A stretch of DNA of 64,000 nt, taken from Symbiodinium natans (Eukaryota > Sar > Dinophyceae > Suessiales > Symbiodiniaceae). Below the pieces are notes generated by a model. That model was not told the DNA's origin. It searched no databases and worked only from the letters and a program-made list of their open reading frames with translations. Position numbers and translations under genes: made by a program. Below are positions 34,501 to 44,020 of the stretch, piece by piece. The stretch's first letter is position 1. Each line of letters opens with the position of its first letter. The stretch is from NCBI GenBank assembly GCA_905221605.1, contig CAJNDS010000611.1, forward strand, positions 1 through 64,000. The letters are read 5' to 3'.

Positions 34501-37500
34501 TGCCACACAGAATCAAATCGTCCACATAGCACAACATGAGGAATCTTTTCCCTCTCACAGTGCCCTCGAAGACGGAAGGTTCCGTTGGGCATTGCTTCAA
34601 CCCAACTTTCTTCACAACTGTCGCCAGCTTCAAGTTCCAAGCTTTGGCGGCAACTCTCAAACCATTCATGGCTTGATCCAGAATCATAAACACCGGGACA
34701 TAATAGTCCTTGCAGGCGGAAACATCCTTGGGCAATTGGATAATCGCCTTCGATCCTTTCGGAAGGGGGGAATGCAAGAATGCAGTGCTAACATCCAAAG
34801 TTGCGATATCCATAGCATCTACCGAAGCAATGGCCAAAAGCGTCCGTAACGCTTCTAAAGAAGGAGTCGTAGCACTCAGTCCTAAAGATGATGCTGTGCT
34901 CCCCTTTGCGATGTCTTGCACCACACACCGAGCTCTCACAGCTTCCTTGCCATTCACCACCTTTGGGCCTATGACCCATCGGGTTGGGATGATCTTTATC
35001 CCATGCTGACGAGCAAACTTCTGAGCCTCGTCTGCTCCAACCACTCTCCCTGCTTTGTGAGCAGTCATACTCTGCAGCTCAGTTCGCCGGCCTTCCACTG
35101 TTTTATCCACATCTAATGGACATCCATCTATCTCAGACAGAACACTCGTGGGTCTTGCCAGCCAAACTTGGGATCCACACACCTTCATGGACTCCGGGAA
35201 AGTGCTATTCTTGTTGAGCAGAATCGAATTGGTCACATGTACCAACTTCGGACTCTCGTCACTGCTTACCATTTTAATAGGACCTTGAGGCACATCGAGT
35301 CTTGGGTCTAAATAAATACGATTGATCAGCCGGGGAACTCGATTGGACTCATCTGGAACTGAGTTCACATCTGAAGTTAAACTCTCTAAACGCCGGGGAA
35401 CTCGACTGGACTCATTTGGAACTGAATCCACATCCATTTGAGGTTTTTCTTCCTCCATTGGGATCGCTTCATCCTCAGCGGGAGTTTCTCCTTCGAAGTA
35501 TCCAGGTTCCATTGCCTCATCTGGAATCCCTTGGTAAGGCAAACTTGGATCCTCAAAATCCTCCATGTCAACATCCACAACTTCTGTCGCAGGTGTTGGG
35601 ACGCTTTGCTTCTCCTCCAACTTGGGATCTGGTCGACTCTCATAGGTGATCTTCGGGCGTTTCAGGAGTGAAGGCTCACTTCCAGACTCCATCACCCCCG
35701 CATCCTTTGAGCTTCTCTGGTCCATTTTTGGAGTTTCCTCTGTTGGTTCTTTCGATTCCAACCGTTGTCGTTGAGCTTTCAACCAATCATCATACCGTTT
35801 TCGGCATTCAGCATTGTGGTTGGCTTTTCCTCTTTTTGGACCACACGCAGGACAGTTCGCTGTGCCACCATGTTCCTTCACCCATGCAGCTGGAGGTCCA
35901 ACTTTGCTCATGTCGGTGGTCGGTCCCTCAGACACTCGGCCCTCAAAGGCCTTGTCCGCTTCACCTTCAATCCGATCGGGCACACCATCCTCTTTCTCCT
36001 TCAGAATCGGGGGAGCCAATGTATCCGATGGATCATGCTCCTTGAGCAAATGTTGACAATGCTCCAACCCAATCTTCAACGGAACGATGTGCTTGATGGA
36101 CTTTGCTCGAAAGTGTTTTGGACAACCATCCACCATGGCACTCACAACATGAGTCAAGCCACCAACTTCAGGGTACACATAGGCTGCTTCCACAAACCGG
36201 GAGAGCGCCGTGGTTTTCATCGAATCCGGTAGCTCAGCCAGAACTGTAGCACCTATCAACGACGATCCACACTCATGGAGGGATCTCTGTAGTACCAACT
36301 CCTGGGGTGATTTCTTCCCATCAAAGGCAGCTGCATGGTGATTGTGCATTGCAGCACAGTAAATCAGACCAAACTCAAACGCTCGAGGACTTCTTTTCAA
36401 GTCAAAGCCCTGCGCTCGTAGATCCAACCTCACCGTGCTGAACAACTCCTTGAGTGTTCTCACTGCCCTTTCCACACCACCAACCGCTTCATGTCCCTGC
36501 GGAGGTGCTCTTTGGGTCACAATCCTAATCCCCAGATTGGCTCTCTTGATGAGGGCGCTCACCGCTGTCTCGCTGTCTGTCCTCAACAGTACAGCAGACC
36601 CTGCAATGTCCAGTCCGAAAGCATTCATCCAATAACGAATCCAGCTGGAGGTATTGTCAGCATTGGTCCCTACCAACAGACATCCAATCATTCTGGTTGA
36701 CATTTCAGTCATGACCAGTACTTTCATGTTGGGAGCCGTCGGCTGGTCTTTCGCAAAAGTACCAGTTACCAGGTTGATGAAGCAGAAATCTGCTTGCAAC
36801 GCCACGGGTCGGTCTTGAGCATCCTTGGTCCGACGATGCTGGGTTGTTCCTCTTGTCATCCGACAATGAGGACATTCGGACGAAAAAGGAATGTGGCCTC
36901 GCATCCGATGCAGCTCCATTTCTTCTTGCTTTTTCTTGGTCATTGACTGCACTGACTGCATCTGATCAACCTCCATCGGTCGTTGGCCATCATCCACATC
37001 CATGGGTCGAACCTCAGTTCTTCCAAAGGTTACTTTCTTTCGCTTTCCAGCATCACCTTGCAGGTAGATCCAAGGACATCCAGCCCAGGATACTCCATAT
37101 CCCATGACTCCTTTCTTCTCGTGTCGCAGCGAAATCTCTCTTCGAGTGAACTTCACTTCCCAACCAGTATTCACCATCTGCTCGGTGCTCAAGATGTTGT
37201 GAGCCACATCTGCTACAACTCCAGTCACACACACCGATGTCAAACCAAGATACTGCTTTCCTTCATACATAGGCAGCAAGGCTCGGATGCGAACTCGCTC
37301 GAAGACATTCACCGGGGTATCGTTGGCTGCTGAGTACCTCTCATTAGGTCCCAACGCCTTCCGATCCAAGATCTGGAACTCATCCAAGTATCTTTTCGCA
37401 ATCACAGTCACCGATGCTCCTGAGTCAATCAACCACCATTTGCTTGCATCATCCTTTTCCATGCTTTTGACTTGATTCATCGGAGGTTTCATCAAAGACC

Positions 37501-39553
37501 GAACTGACTTAGATGGCAACATCTGAGATAAATCGGTAGAGATCCGATGCTCCAACTCGGCAATCCGGACTCTCGTCTCAACTTCCCATGACCAATCTAT
37601 CTCATCAGTACTCCGGGGAATCCACTCTTTTCTCACTTCATCGAGCAATCCTTCCAGAGGTTGCAACACAGATTCCACTCGGGCCTCTGACTCAGGTTCA
37701 TTCCATTCACCTCCAGTTAGCTGGTAGTCACTCGACTCACCCTCTTGGGAGACTTCAGCAACTGTCTTCCCCTTTCCTTTGCCTTTTCCTTTGGGCTTTC
37801 CCTTTTCGGGCTTCTTCTTGGGATCTCCTTTTGCCTTGGCTTTCGCCTTAGCATTGGGGGAATTGGGCTTCTTGCCTGAATCTCCCTCCTTATACCAGCA
37901 ATCGCGGGCATAATGTCCCTTTCCACCACACACATAGCACTCCACATCCTTCTTGTTCTGGCTTGAAGCTCGTTTGCCAGCACCTTTGCTTGATTCGCGC
38001 TTGCCTTTCTGTTCCTTTCCTTTGCCTTTTGGTTTTCCTTCGTTGCCCTTTCCCTCATTGGGATCTCGAAAAGGTTGAAGCTTCGTGCCAGGGGCTTCTG
38101 ACCACACCCTTTGTTGCACCTCAAACTTCAGAGCAACTCTTTTCAGATCTTCAAACGATTCACTATCGCCATGCAACAAGCAATGGCTTCTACACCGATC
38201 TGGCAAACTGCGCAGCAAAACCATAACCGAATCCGCTTCTTGGATCTGCAAACCACCAGCATGCACATCGGGATCAAGACTATTGAGCAGCTTGGTGTAC
38301 TTGTTCAACTCATGCTCAATCTTTCGAATGATCTCCGGAATACTGGGTGCTTTCACGGTTTGATTCACCAGCTGCGACCGAAAGAACAGGCATTCAGCTC
38401 GCGACTTCAGGCAAAACTCCTTCGCCAGCAATCTCAAAGCCACAAAACCAGATTGTTGATAAGTGCTCTCACTTTCAACATATGTCTGCAAAATCAGAGA
38501 ACTCTTCTCATGATTTGCAAAAGTCTGTCGCAGGATGTGCATCAGCCTCGTCGACCTCTTCTGTTGCTCCACAGTAAGTCGATCCTGTTTCAGCCGAGAC
38601 TCTTCTTGAGTCTTCACCGCATGCATGAGCTCATTGGGAAACACTTCTGAACCCAAACCAACCCAACTGGTCAGCTTCTCCATCCAGGTCAAGAATCCAA
38701 GAGCTTCAGAGATGCGATCCTTCCAAGACGAAAAGTCAATGGTCGGCAAACTGGGCAACCATTTGTCCGATCGAGCAAACACATCCCTTTCCCTTTCTTG
38801 CTCCAGAGGTGGAGGTCTCAGTGGGGGACTTGGGCTCGCCATCCGAAAAAGCTGGGTCCCCTTCGCAGGAGTACCCACTGGCGATGCACCTTGACATCCC
38901 GAAGAAGAACTGGGCATGTTCTCAGGAACACCATCCTGAGGTAAGGGGGGATTCACCTGTTGCTGTTGCTGTGGCTGCTGTTGCTGATGCTGCTGTATCA
39001 TCCACTGCTGATGCTGCTGCTGTTGCTGCACCATGGACGAAGTCATCGTTTGCATAAACTGCTGTTGCTGCACAACCAGTTGCTGCATCATGCTTTCCAA
39101 TTCTCGCACTTGTCTCGTCAACCCTTGCACGTCGGGTGATGTTTGTGATGGTGTCACCACAGGTTGAGGAGGTCCAGTGGATAGTCCTGGTGGTAACGAA
39201 GGACTTCCTACCGCTTGCTGAGGCAAACCAGGGGGAAACGAAGGGCCTCCCATTGTCTGTTGGGGTGCTCCAGTAGCTACCCCATGAGGGCTTCTGGCGG
39301 GAGTTCGACCTCTGGGCACTGGGCCATACACAGGTTGGCTTCCTTGTGCCAAACCTTGCACCCACAGTGGGTTGGGATTTCCCAAACCCGGAAAAGGGTC
39401 TACCCTTCGCCTTGTCTCAGCATCATGATGGGCACAGAGCTTCCACGCTCTCGTCCACCTCTTGGACTCCTCACATGAGCTCCACTGGTATGTCGTGGGG
39501 ATGTATTTAACATAGTCCCTGAACTCAGGCTCCAGCCTGCAGTCTCTCCACAA
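31517..39553 (-). CDS. Copia Gag-Pol polyprotein with long C-terminal extension
   Basis: 2678 codons without a stop. In order: Gag with a Gln-rich stretch (about residues 160-205) and a capsid-like helical part; a basic region with zinc knuckle CYVCGGKGHYARDC (about 537); aspartic protease WWLIDSGAS (about 707); integrase zinc finger HRMRGHIPFSSECPHC (about 880) and D, D, E residues in LQADFCF, LRTDSETA and GGVERAVRTLKE; reverse transcriptase with CYVDDLILCG (about 1672); RNase H from VYADASW (about 1853) to about 1990. All catalytic motifs look intact. The remaining 680 residues are not part of standard copia: a CKVC...CEKC zinc pair (about residue 2120), a folded-looking part with GGLYMEVPPG, and a long charged coiled coil (LEKEEKDLKRILKAAAEQQ) near the end. 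Role of the extension unknown; nucleic acid or chromatin binding is a guess. The start at 39553 is the first Met in frame, but see 39525-39857. Confidence 0.95.
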   Translation of the reverse strand: MWRDCRLEPEFRDYVKYIPTTYQWSSCEESKRWTRAWKLCAHHDAETRRRVDPFPGLGNPNPLWVQGLAQGSQPVYGPVPRGRTPARSPHGVATGAPQQTMGGPSFPPGLPQQAVGSPSLPPGLSTGPPQPVVTPSQTSPDVQGLTRQVRELESMMQQLVVQQQQFMQTMTSSMVQQQQQHQQWMIQQHQQQQPQQQQQVNPPLPQDGVPENMPSSSSGCQGASPVGTPAKGTQLFRMASPSPPLRPPPLEQERERDVFARSDKWLPSLPTIDFSSWKDRISEALGFLTWMEKLTSWVGLGSEVFPNELMHAVKTQEESRLKQDRLTVEQQKRSTRLMHILRQTFANHEKSSLILQTYVESESTYQQSGFVALRLLAKEFCLKSRAECLFFRSQLVNQTVKAPSIPEIIRKIEHELNKYTKLLNSLDPDVHAGGLQIQEADSVMVLLRSLPDRCRSHCLLHGDSESFEDLKRVALKFEVQQRVWSEAPGTKLQPFRDPNEGKGNEGKPKGKGKEQKGKRESSKGAGKRASSQNKKDVECYVCGGKGHYARDCWYKEGDSGKKPNSPNAKAKAKAKGDPKKKPEKGKPKGKGKGKGKTVAEVSQEGESSDYQLTGGEWNEPESEARVESVLQPLEGLLDEVRKEWIPRSTDEIDWSWEVETRVRIAELEHRISTDLSQMLPSKSVRSLMKPPMNQVKSMEKDDASKWWLIDSGASVTVIAKRYLDEFQILDRKALGPNERYSAANDTPVNVFERVRIRALLPMYEGKQYLGLTSVCVTGVVADVAHNILSTEQMVNTGWEVKFTRREISLRHEKKGVMGYGVSWAGCPWIYLQGDAGKRKKVTFGRTEVRPMDVDDGQRPMEVDQMQSVQSMTKKKQEEMELHRMRGHIPFSSECPHCRMTRGTTQHRRTKDAQDRPVALQADFCFINLVTGTFAKDQPTAPNMKVLVMTEMSTRMIGCLLVGTNADNTSSWIRYWMNAFGLDIAGSAVLLRTDSETAVSALIKRANLGIRIVTQRAPPQGHEAVGGVERAVRTLKELFSTVRLDLRAQGFDLKRSPRAFEFGLIYCAAMHNHHAAAFDGKKSPQELVLQRSLHECGSSLIGATVLAELPDSMKTTALSRFVEAAYVYPEVGGLTHVVSAMVDGCPKHFRAKSIKHIVPLKIGLEHCQHLLKEHDPSDTLAPPILKEKEDGVPDRIEGEADKAFEGRVSEGPTTDMSKVGPPAAWVKEHGGTANCPACGPKRGKANHNAECRKRYDDWLKAQRQRLESKEPTEETPKMDQRSSKDAGVMESGSEPSLLKRPKITYESRPDPKLEEKQSVPTPATEVVDVDMEDFEDPSLPYQGIPDEAMEPGYFEGETPAEDEAIPMEEEKPQMDVDSVPNESSRVPRRLESLTSDVNSVPDESNRVPRLINRIYLDPRLDVPQGPIKMVSSDESPKLVHVTNSILLNKNSTFPESMKVCGSQVWLARPTSVLSEIDGCPLDVDKTVEGRRTELQSMTAHKAGRVVGADEAQKFARQHGIKIIPTRWVIGPKVVNGKEAVRARCVVQDIAKGSTASSLGLSATTPSLEALRTLLAIASVDAMDIATLDVSTAFLHSPLPKGSKAIIQLPKDVSACKDYYVPVFMILDQAMNGLRVAAKAWNLKLATVVKKVGLKQCPTEPSVFEGTVRGKRFLMLCYVDDLILCGTRDAIRLVTDTLNGELKIKETGRITSTGGKITFLGREIERQGSHLRMRVPPAYLDALFETEFCKDLKVVTAPPDIVKTVEKGRASGSDPELSDTAAARYRAVLGRIAWWGQSRPDLSRWMSILSQGQSKPTACFEQALRQVIRFLKGQYHAWQYFGPDGNVPDSGPAQLEVYADASWAPQASLGRRSVSGIAIFYRGCLIKGISRVQGCVSLSSCEAELRAILTAVQESEGLATLIGQLAESDVTIRLHTDSSSARAVLLNRGLSRRVRHLDIAVCYLQERIQEAQTLKVIWCPTAGMIADVLTKCLSQVTFCQHQQAMGIYPGEDVQQVWRICGIRPRVGVQACQCAEATGCSVEQVGSLKSVKKCGEVFENFHLRSPETLREDSSPEVQEMDLWSNRKSFGSSTTEASPSLEPVPLVKDRKMAAEDSRKGEQGAEMKSPFWCKVCKWLFRSEHAAGLSWDESGKPKCEKCKQTVTVSGTDASHAFHLREAEKERRAAGKRGDKGESRGSGQAAPKPKAMPKVIERMVDVFPELADPEPPKWFGDVSWSICRRGTPVDELELKDVVGTLSDKDMLRYQSSYEKLVKPIQEVCELQEKPTKIFGILDVRGQIGGKAIIWEMAVNEGGLYMEVPPGTCGLAMLSFVRYLKRKGIVPVLLLGEHQDLGVLRMVDLLCMLPILGAERIMEDEAESSYYPPWVLRWKRSAKEGSLVFKELVERVRVISMLSCDTLRIHEPELRERPVPKWSFVAYSHYRSVMESVAGFLEDLEKKKEEITDTQRAASWKKVVASETRSGVVWICKCKWHLPTDYVVRFNLTLPADMWQQAFGIMGENVGKLEKEEKDLKRILKAAAEQQDREFEEAERKRKRIADLSAAEEEAAKRAKLEGEAVRSPVSVVPSELDAAAIAQIAERVKASFSVADLELMLEEKKRKVGDQPTERPAETPAEPSRSSQDVMMETRTAELAEMKEAAKERRAKLMESTGAGEKKGEEDEE

Positions 39554-39857
39554 CGTCTTCTGGCGAAAATTCTCTCACCAACACCAGATGGTCCAGGCTC
39601 CTGAAGAACCTTAGTTCTACTCTACCAAGCACCGTATTCCTCCAAGATCGGTCACAACCAATCCAGTTCCAGACAAACCACCTTGCCCGGGCTCCAAAGT
39701 GCCTCAACAGCCGCTGAACCAACTGCTTCCAAGCCTGATAAGTCCGGATCCGCCTCCTCACAGGGTAGGCTTCCCGGTACTCACTTACACGGTTCGAGTA
39801 CAAGAGATTCCGGTCCACTGGCAGTCTGGGCTCCAACCCACACTTGCCTCCAGGCAC
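39525..39857 (-). CDS. Short frame overlapping the Gag-Pol start
   Basis: 110 codons beginning MPGGKCGLEPRL, in another frame, ending 29 bp inside Gag-Pol. It is basic and helical (RTYQAWKQLVQRLLRHF), with plausible protein character, so it may be the real N-terminus of Gag joined by a frame change, or a leader frame. Not certain. Confidence 0.35.
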   Translation of the reverse strand: MPGGKCGLEPRLPVDRNLLYSNRVSEYREAYPVRRRIRTYQAWKQLVQRLLRHFGARARWFVWNWIGCDRSWRNTVLGRVELRFFRSLDHLVLVREFSPEDVVERLQAGA

Positions 39858-39915
39858 TCACAGAGTCCTGACAAACAACCAAAGACCATACACGGGCTCG
39901 TACCACAAGGCACAA

Positions 39916-39927
39916 GCTCCGCTACCA
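39916..39927 (-). other. Primer binding site
   Basis: Minus strand TGGTAGCGGAGC, two bases after the 5' LTR end. It differs from the common copia site TGGTATCAGAGC (initiator Met tRNA) at two positions. Confidence 0.75.
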
Positions 39928-39929
39928 CG

Positions 39930-40228
39930 TGAAAAACCGAAGGTCCCTCTGTACCTTTTCCCTTGAAAGCACGAACCCTGACCTCTCACACAAGTGCGGA
40001 CAACTCTCTCTTTCACAGTCAGAGCCACTTAAGTCAAAAGTCACGAAGTGCACAAACTAAACGAATTCTCTCTTGTAAGCTTAAACTCAGCTTCAGAAAC
40101 GAAGTTTCTACACACTGAACACTCACTTTAAATCGCGTATTGGGCAAAAACACACTCGTATGATTCCTTGGAAATCAACAAGGCACCAAAACATGACAAA
40201 AACATCACTGGTCAGCCACAATCTTCCA
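39930..40228 (-). repeat. 5' LTR of the copia element (299 bp)
   Basis: Shorter than the 3' LTR by a 73-bp block. It keeps the terminal TGGAAGATTG and TTTTTCA. The spliced-leader-like site (40028-40045) is mutated here. Confidence 0.95.
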
Positions 40229-40854
40229 CAGCAGCACCCTTTTCAACTGCTTTTTTATCAGCAGAGCAAAAGTCTACGTGTCCCCCGCTCTGCACTCAAA
40301 GTCGTCGCGCGCAGAGCATATGGAGGGTTGCAAAGCGAGGTAGTCGCAGCACAGAGCGGAGGCTTCTGCGGAGAACAGTTTTGAAACGGAGGTTCTTGCC
40401 TTGCAGCCTATCCACCATTTGCCAGACATGGCGCAGCATTGCTATGAATGACGGGCAGCTGAGTGATTGTGCCGGAAGGTTCTTGTTTGCGGTTTCACTT
40501 CGTTAAGTTGTCTGCAATAAGAGCTTCTGCGCTAGCGGTTGATTCTTTGTCTCGTACAGTTTGGCTCTTTCAGTAGATGTTCCGTTGCCAAAACCTGCCC
40601 TCTTCGTGAAGGTTCTCGGATTCTGCCTGCTGTTTTATCGGTTTTGCAGATATTCTGTTGAGAACTTTCTGCTTTTTTGATGTGGAGAAACAAAATAGGC
40701 AACAATGATTTCAGAACTCCGTTTCTGGCACCGAATTTTGTAGTGTGGTCCAGAATTATTTGAATTTCATGTCAAATCAAAAAAAAAGCCAAAAGATGTG
40801 CTGTTTGCAGTGACACGTAAATCTTCGATGTATCGTTCGCAGTTGCAGTCGTCG
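40229..40854. other. No gene seen
   Basis: Unique DNA right of the retrotransposon; no frame with protein character. Confidence 0.5.
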
Positions 40855-40912
40855 TTGGTTGGTTGGTTGGTTGGTTGGTTGGTTGGTTGGTTGGTTGGTT
40901 GGTTGGTTGGTT
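40855..40912. repeat. (TTGG)n microsatellite
   Basis: About 14 perfect TTGG units followed by a T-run. Confidence 0.98.
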
Positions 40913-41530
40913 GTTTTTTTTTGAAGTGTTTTCTTTGACCCTACCGTATTTTGGTTGAACAAGCTTTCGGACAAAAAACATCGAAGCGAAAGCACATTTC
41001 ACAATATGTTGGGAAAAACTCTTGTTTTGGGGTATCACCTGGGAATTGATTTGAAGCACAGTTTGAAGAAACAACATGTTGTTTGTTTGACTTTTGACAG
41101 ACGTGGAAACTGGAAAGGTCACATCTGTCAAAGTTTTTTCTGGTTCATCTTTTCGTTGATTTTTCCAAAACCTCACAAAATAGTTTTTGGACTTTTGGTC
41201 GTGTGTGATCATTTCTTCAACCTTCCGCTTAAGATACAAAACACTTTCAAGTTGTTTGATGACTTCTAGGACCAAAGGTTTTGGAGCAGTTCTGGTTGCA
41301 GCAGCAGCGCAGCAGCACCAGCAGTGTGTGGAATGTGTTGTCGTTGTTGCAGTAGAAGTTGCAGTAGCAGTGCTTGCAGTAGCGGGTCACAGTCACAGTC
41401 ATGACATCGGTCATCGTCGATCATAGTCACAGTCATCGTCGTCGTCGCAGTCGTTGTCGTAGCAGTAGCAGGAGTAGCACTGTAGCGTAGTGCGTGGTCG
41501 TGTCGTAGTCGTAATCGTGTCGTAATCACG
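40913..41530. other. No gene seen
   Basis: T-rich DNA with short frames only, passing into CAG/TCG-rich simple sequence from about 41290. Confidence 0.5.
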
Positions 41531-42645
<1,115 letters not shown>

Positions 42646-44020
42646 CCTTCTTCTTCTACTTCTCGTCCTACTCGTGCGCCGCAGGGGCCGGCAAGCGGGG
42701 TAGCGGCGTCAGTTATTTAAATGCGTTTATATCTATACTTCGACTAATTACTCGAAAAGGCACGTTCGCATTTACATCCTACACGAATCGCGACACAACA
42801 ACGGTTGTTAGTCTGGAGCCTCCAGACGTCCGAAATGAATAGTGACACATCGGGCAGGGATATGGGCCTAACGCCCGCATAGGGGTCTATCCCACCCATA
42901 CCACCCCTATCCCACCCATGCGAGGTGCCTGTGCATAGGCGCCTGTCGGTTTCGGATAGACCACTGCAGATCGGGGTCTATCGGGCTGGGGGAAGACGGG
43001 TAGGGGTAGGGGTCTATTAATTTTCAGACAAACCCCCTGAATAATAGGTGCGAATCCTAAAAGCAGTAGACGGCTACTTTTCCGATTTTTACTCACTCTT
43101 ACTTCCAGTTTGCTGAAAGTTCTGCTCATGCAGTGAGCACCTGTTGTTGAGTTCAAGTATGTCCTCCGCTTGACTGGTCCCCGCGCCCTCTTGCCTGCCC
43201 CAAGCAGCTTCAAGCCTGGCACCACTTGCTGAGCTCCCGCCTGGTTCCAAGGTCTTCGACTCTCGTCCGTTGCCAGGGGGTGGTATGACACGAATCGGCC
43301 GGCAAAATGGCGCTGCGACAGGAAGCTGCGAACCCTTAGGTGAGAGGTTCGTGCAGTTCGGCGGCTGGTGCCTCGCAACAGCTGACAACTTTCAAGCTTT
43401 TCAGTGTCTCGCCGTGATGCCAACACCGCCGAGATGACATCCACCGTGAGGCCAGTGCTTGCGAGTCAGGATTTGCACGTTCACTATCTCGCACGTTAAA
43501 CTTCGTACTCTGGTGATGGGAGCACATGCAAGGGGGTGGTTTGTTTCAACGCGCCTATGGATCACCAACAGGCATATCGTTTGGCGATCGCGTGTGCAAA
43601 TTCGCCATTTCCGATTCAGAGATATGCAGATGGAAAACATTTCTCCATTTCGTACGTGGGCATCAAAAGTGGTGAGGACAGGACCATTTTATATCAGCAA
43701 TAATCGGGGACATTGTGTGACCAAAAAACAACTACAGGCAGAAAACCGCTGTGGGTCGCCATTGATGGACGCAGGGTGCTTCCCTGAGCTTGCTTGAGCG
43801 CGCGGGCGCAAGAAAGCGAGGCGTGAACGGTTTAAGCTTCGCATGATCAATTTTAATTTTGTCGTAAGTTCTGGGGTTCAGGCGAGCCTTGGACAGTGGC
43901 TAAAGTCGTTCCTTTTCGGCTCCAATAGCACTGATGGTCTTATCTATTGTCGTGTGCAATTGCAAGAGCTCCAGACTTGTCCACACACACACACGTTCCA
44001 TCTTCCCCGCTGCCGCAGCC
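42646..44020. other. No supported gene
   Basis: Mostly unique. At 42860-43030 ATAGG.GTCTAT and CCACCCCTATCCC phrases recur (GGGGTCTAT at about 42882, 42972 and 43008). A palindrome CCTAAC-GCCC-GCATAGG at 42867-42883 has the GCCC loop on the plus strand, opposite to the rest of that family. Confidence 0.5.

Larger units (their letters stand above)
30407..40228 (-). mobile_element. Ty1/copia LTR retrotransposon
   Basis: About 9.8 kb, read on the minus strand. Two LTRs (39930-40228 as 5' LTR, 30407-30778 as 3' LTR) begin TGGAAGATTG and end TTTTTCA. Next to the 5' LTR is a primer binding site like the initiator-Met tRNA type; next to the 3' LTR a G-run polypurine tract. A single 2678-codon frame carries Gag, protease, integrase, reverse transcriptase and RNase H in copia order. 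Flanks CAGCCG (left) and CAGCAG (right) could be a worn target duplication. The LTRs differ by about a dozen substitutions and one 73-bp indel, so the insertion is not brand new, yet the frame is open. Confidence 0.95.
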
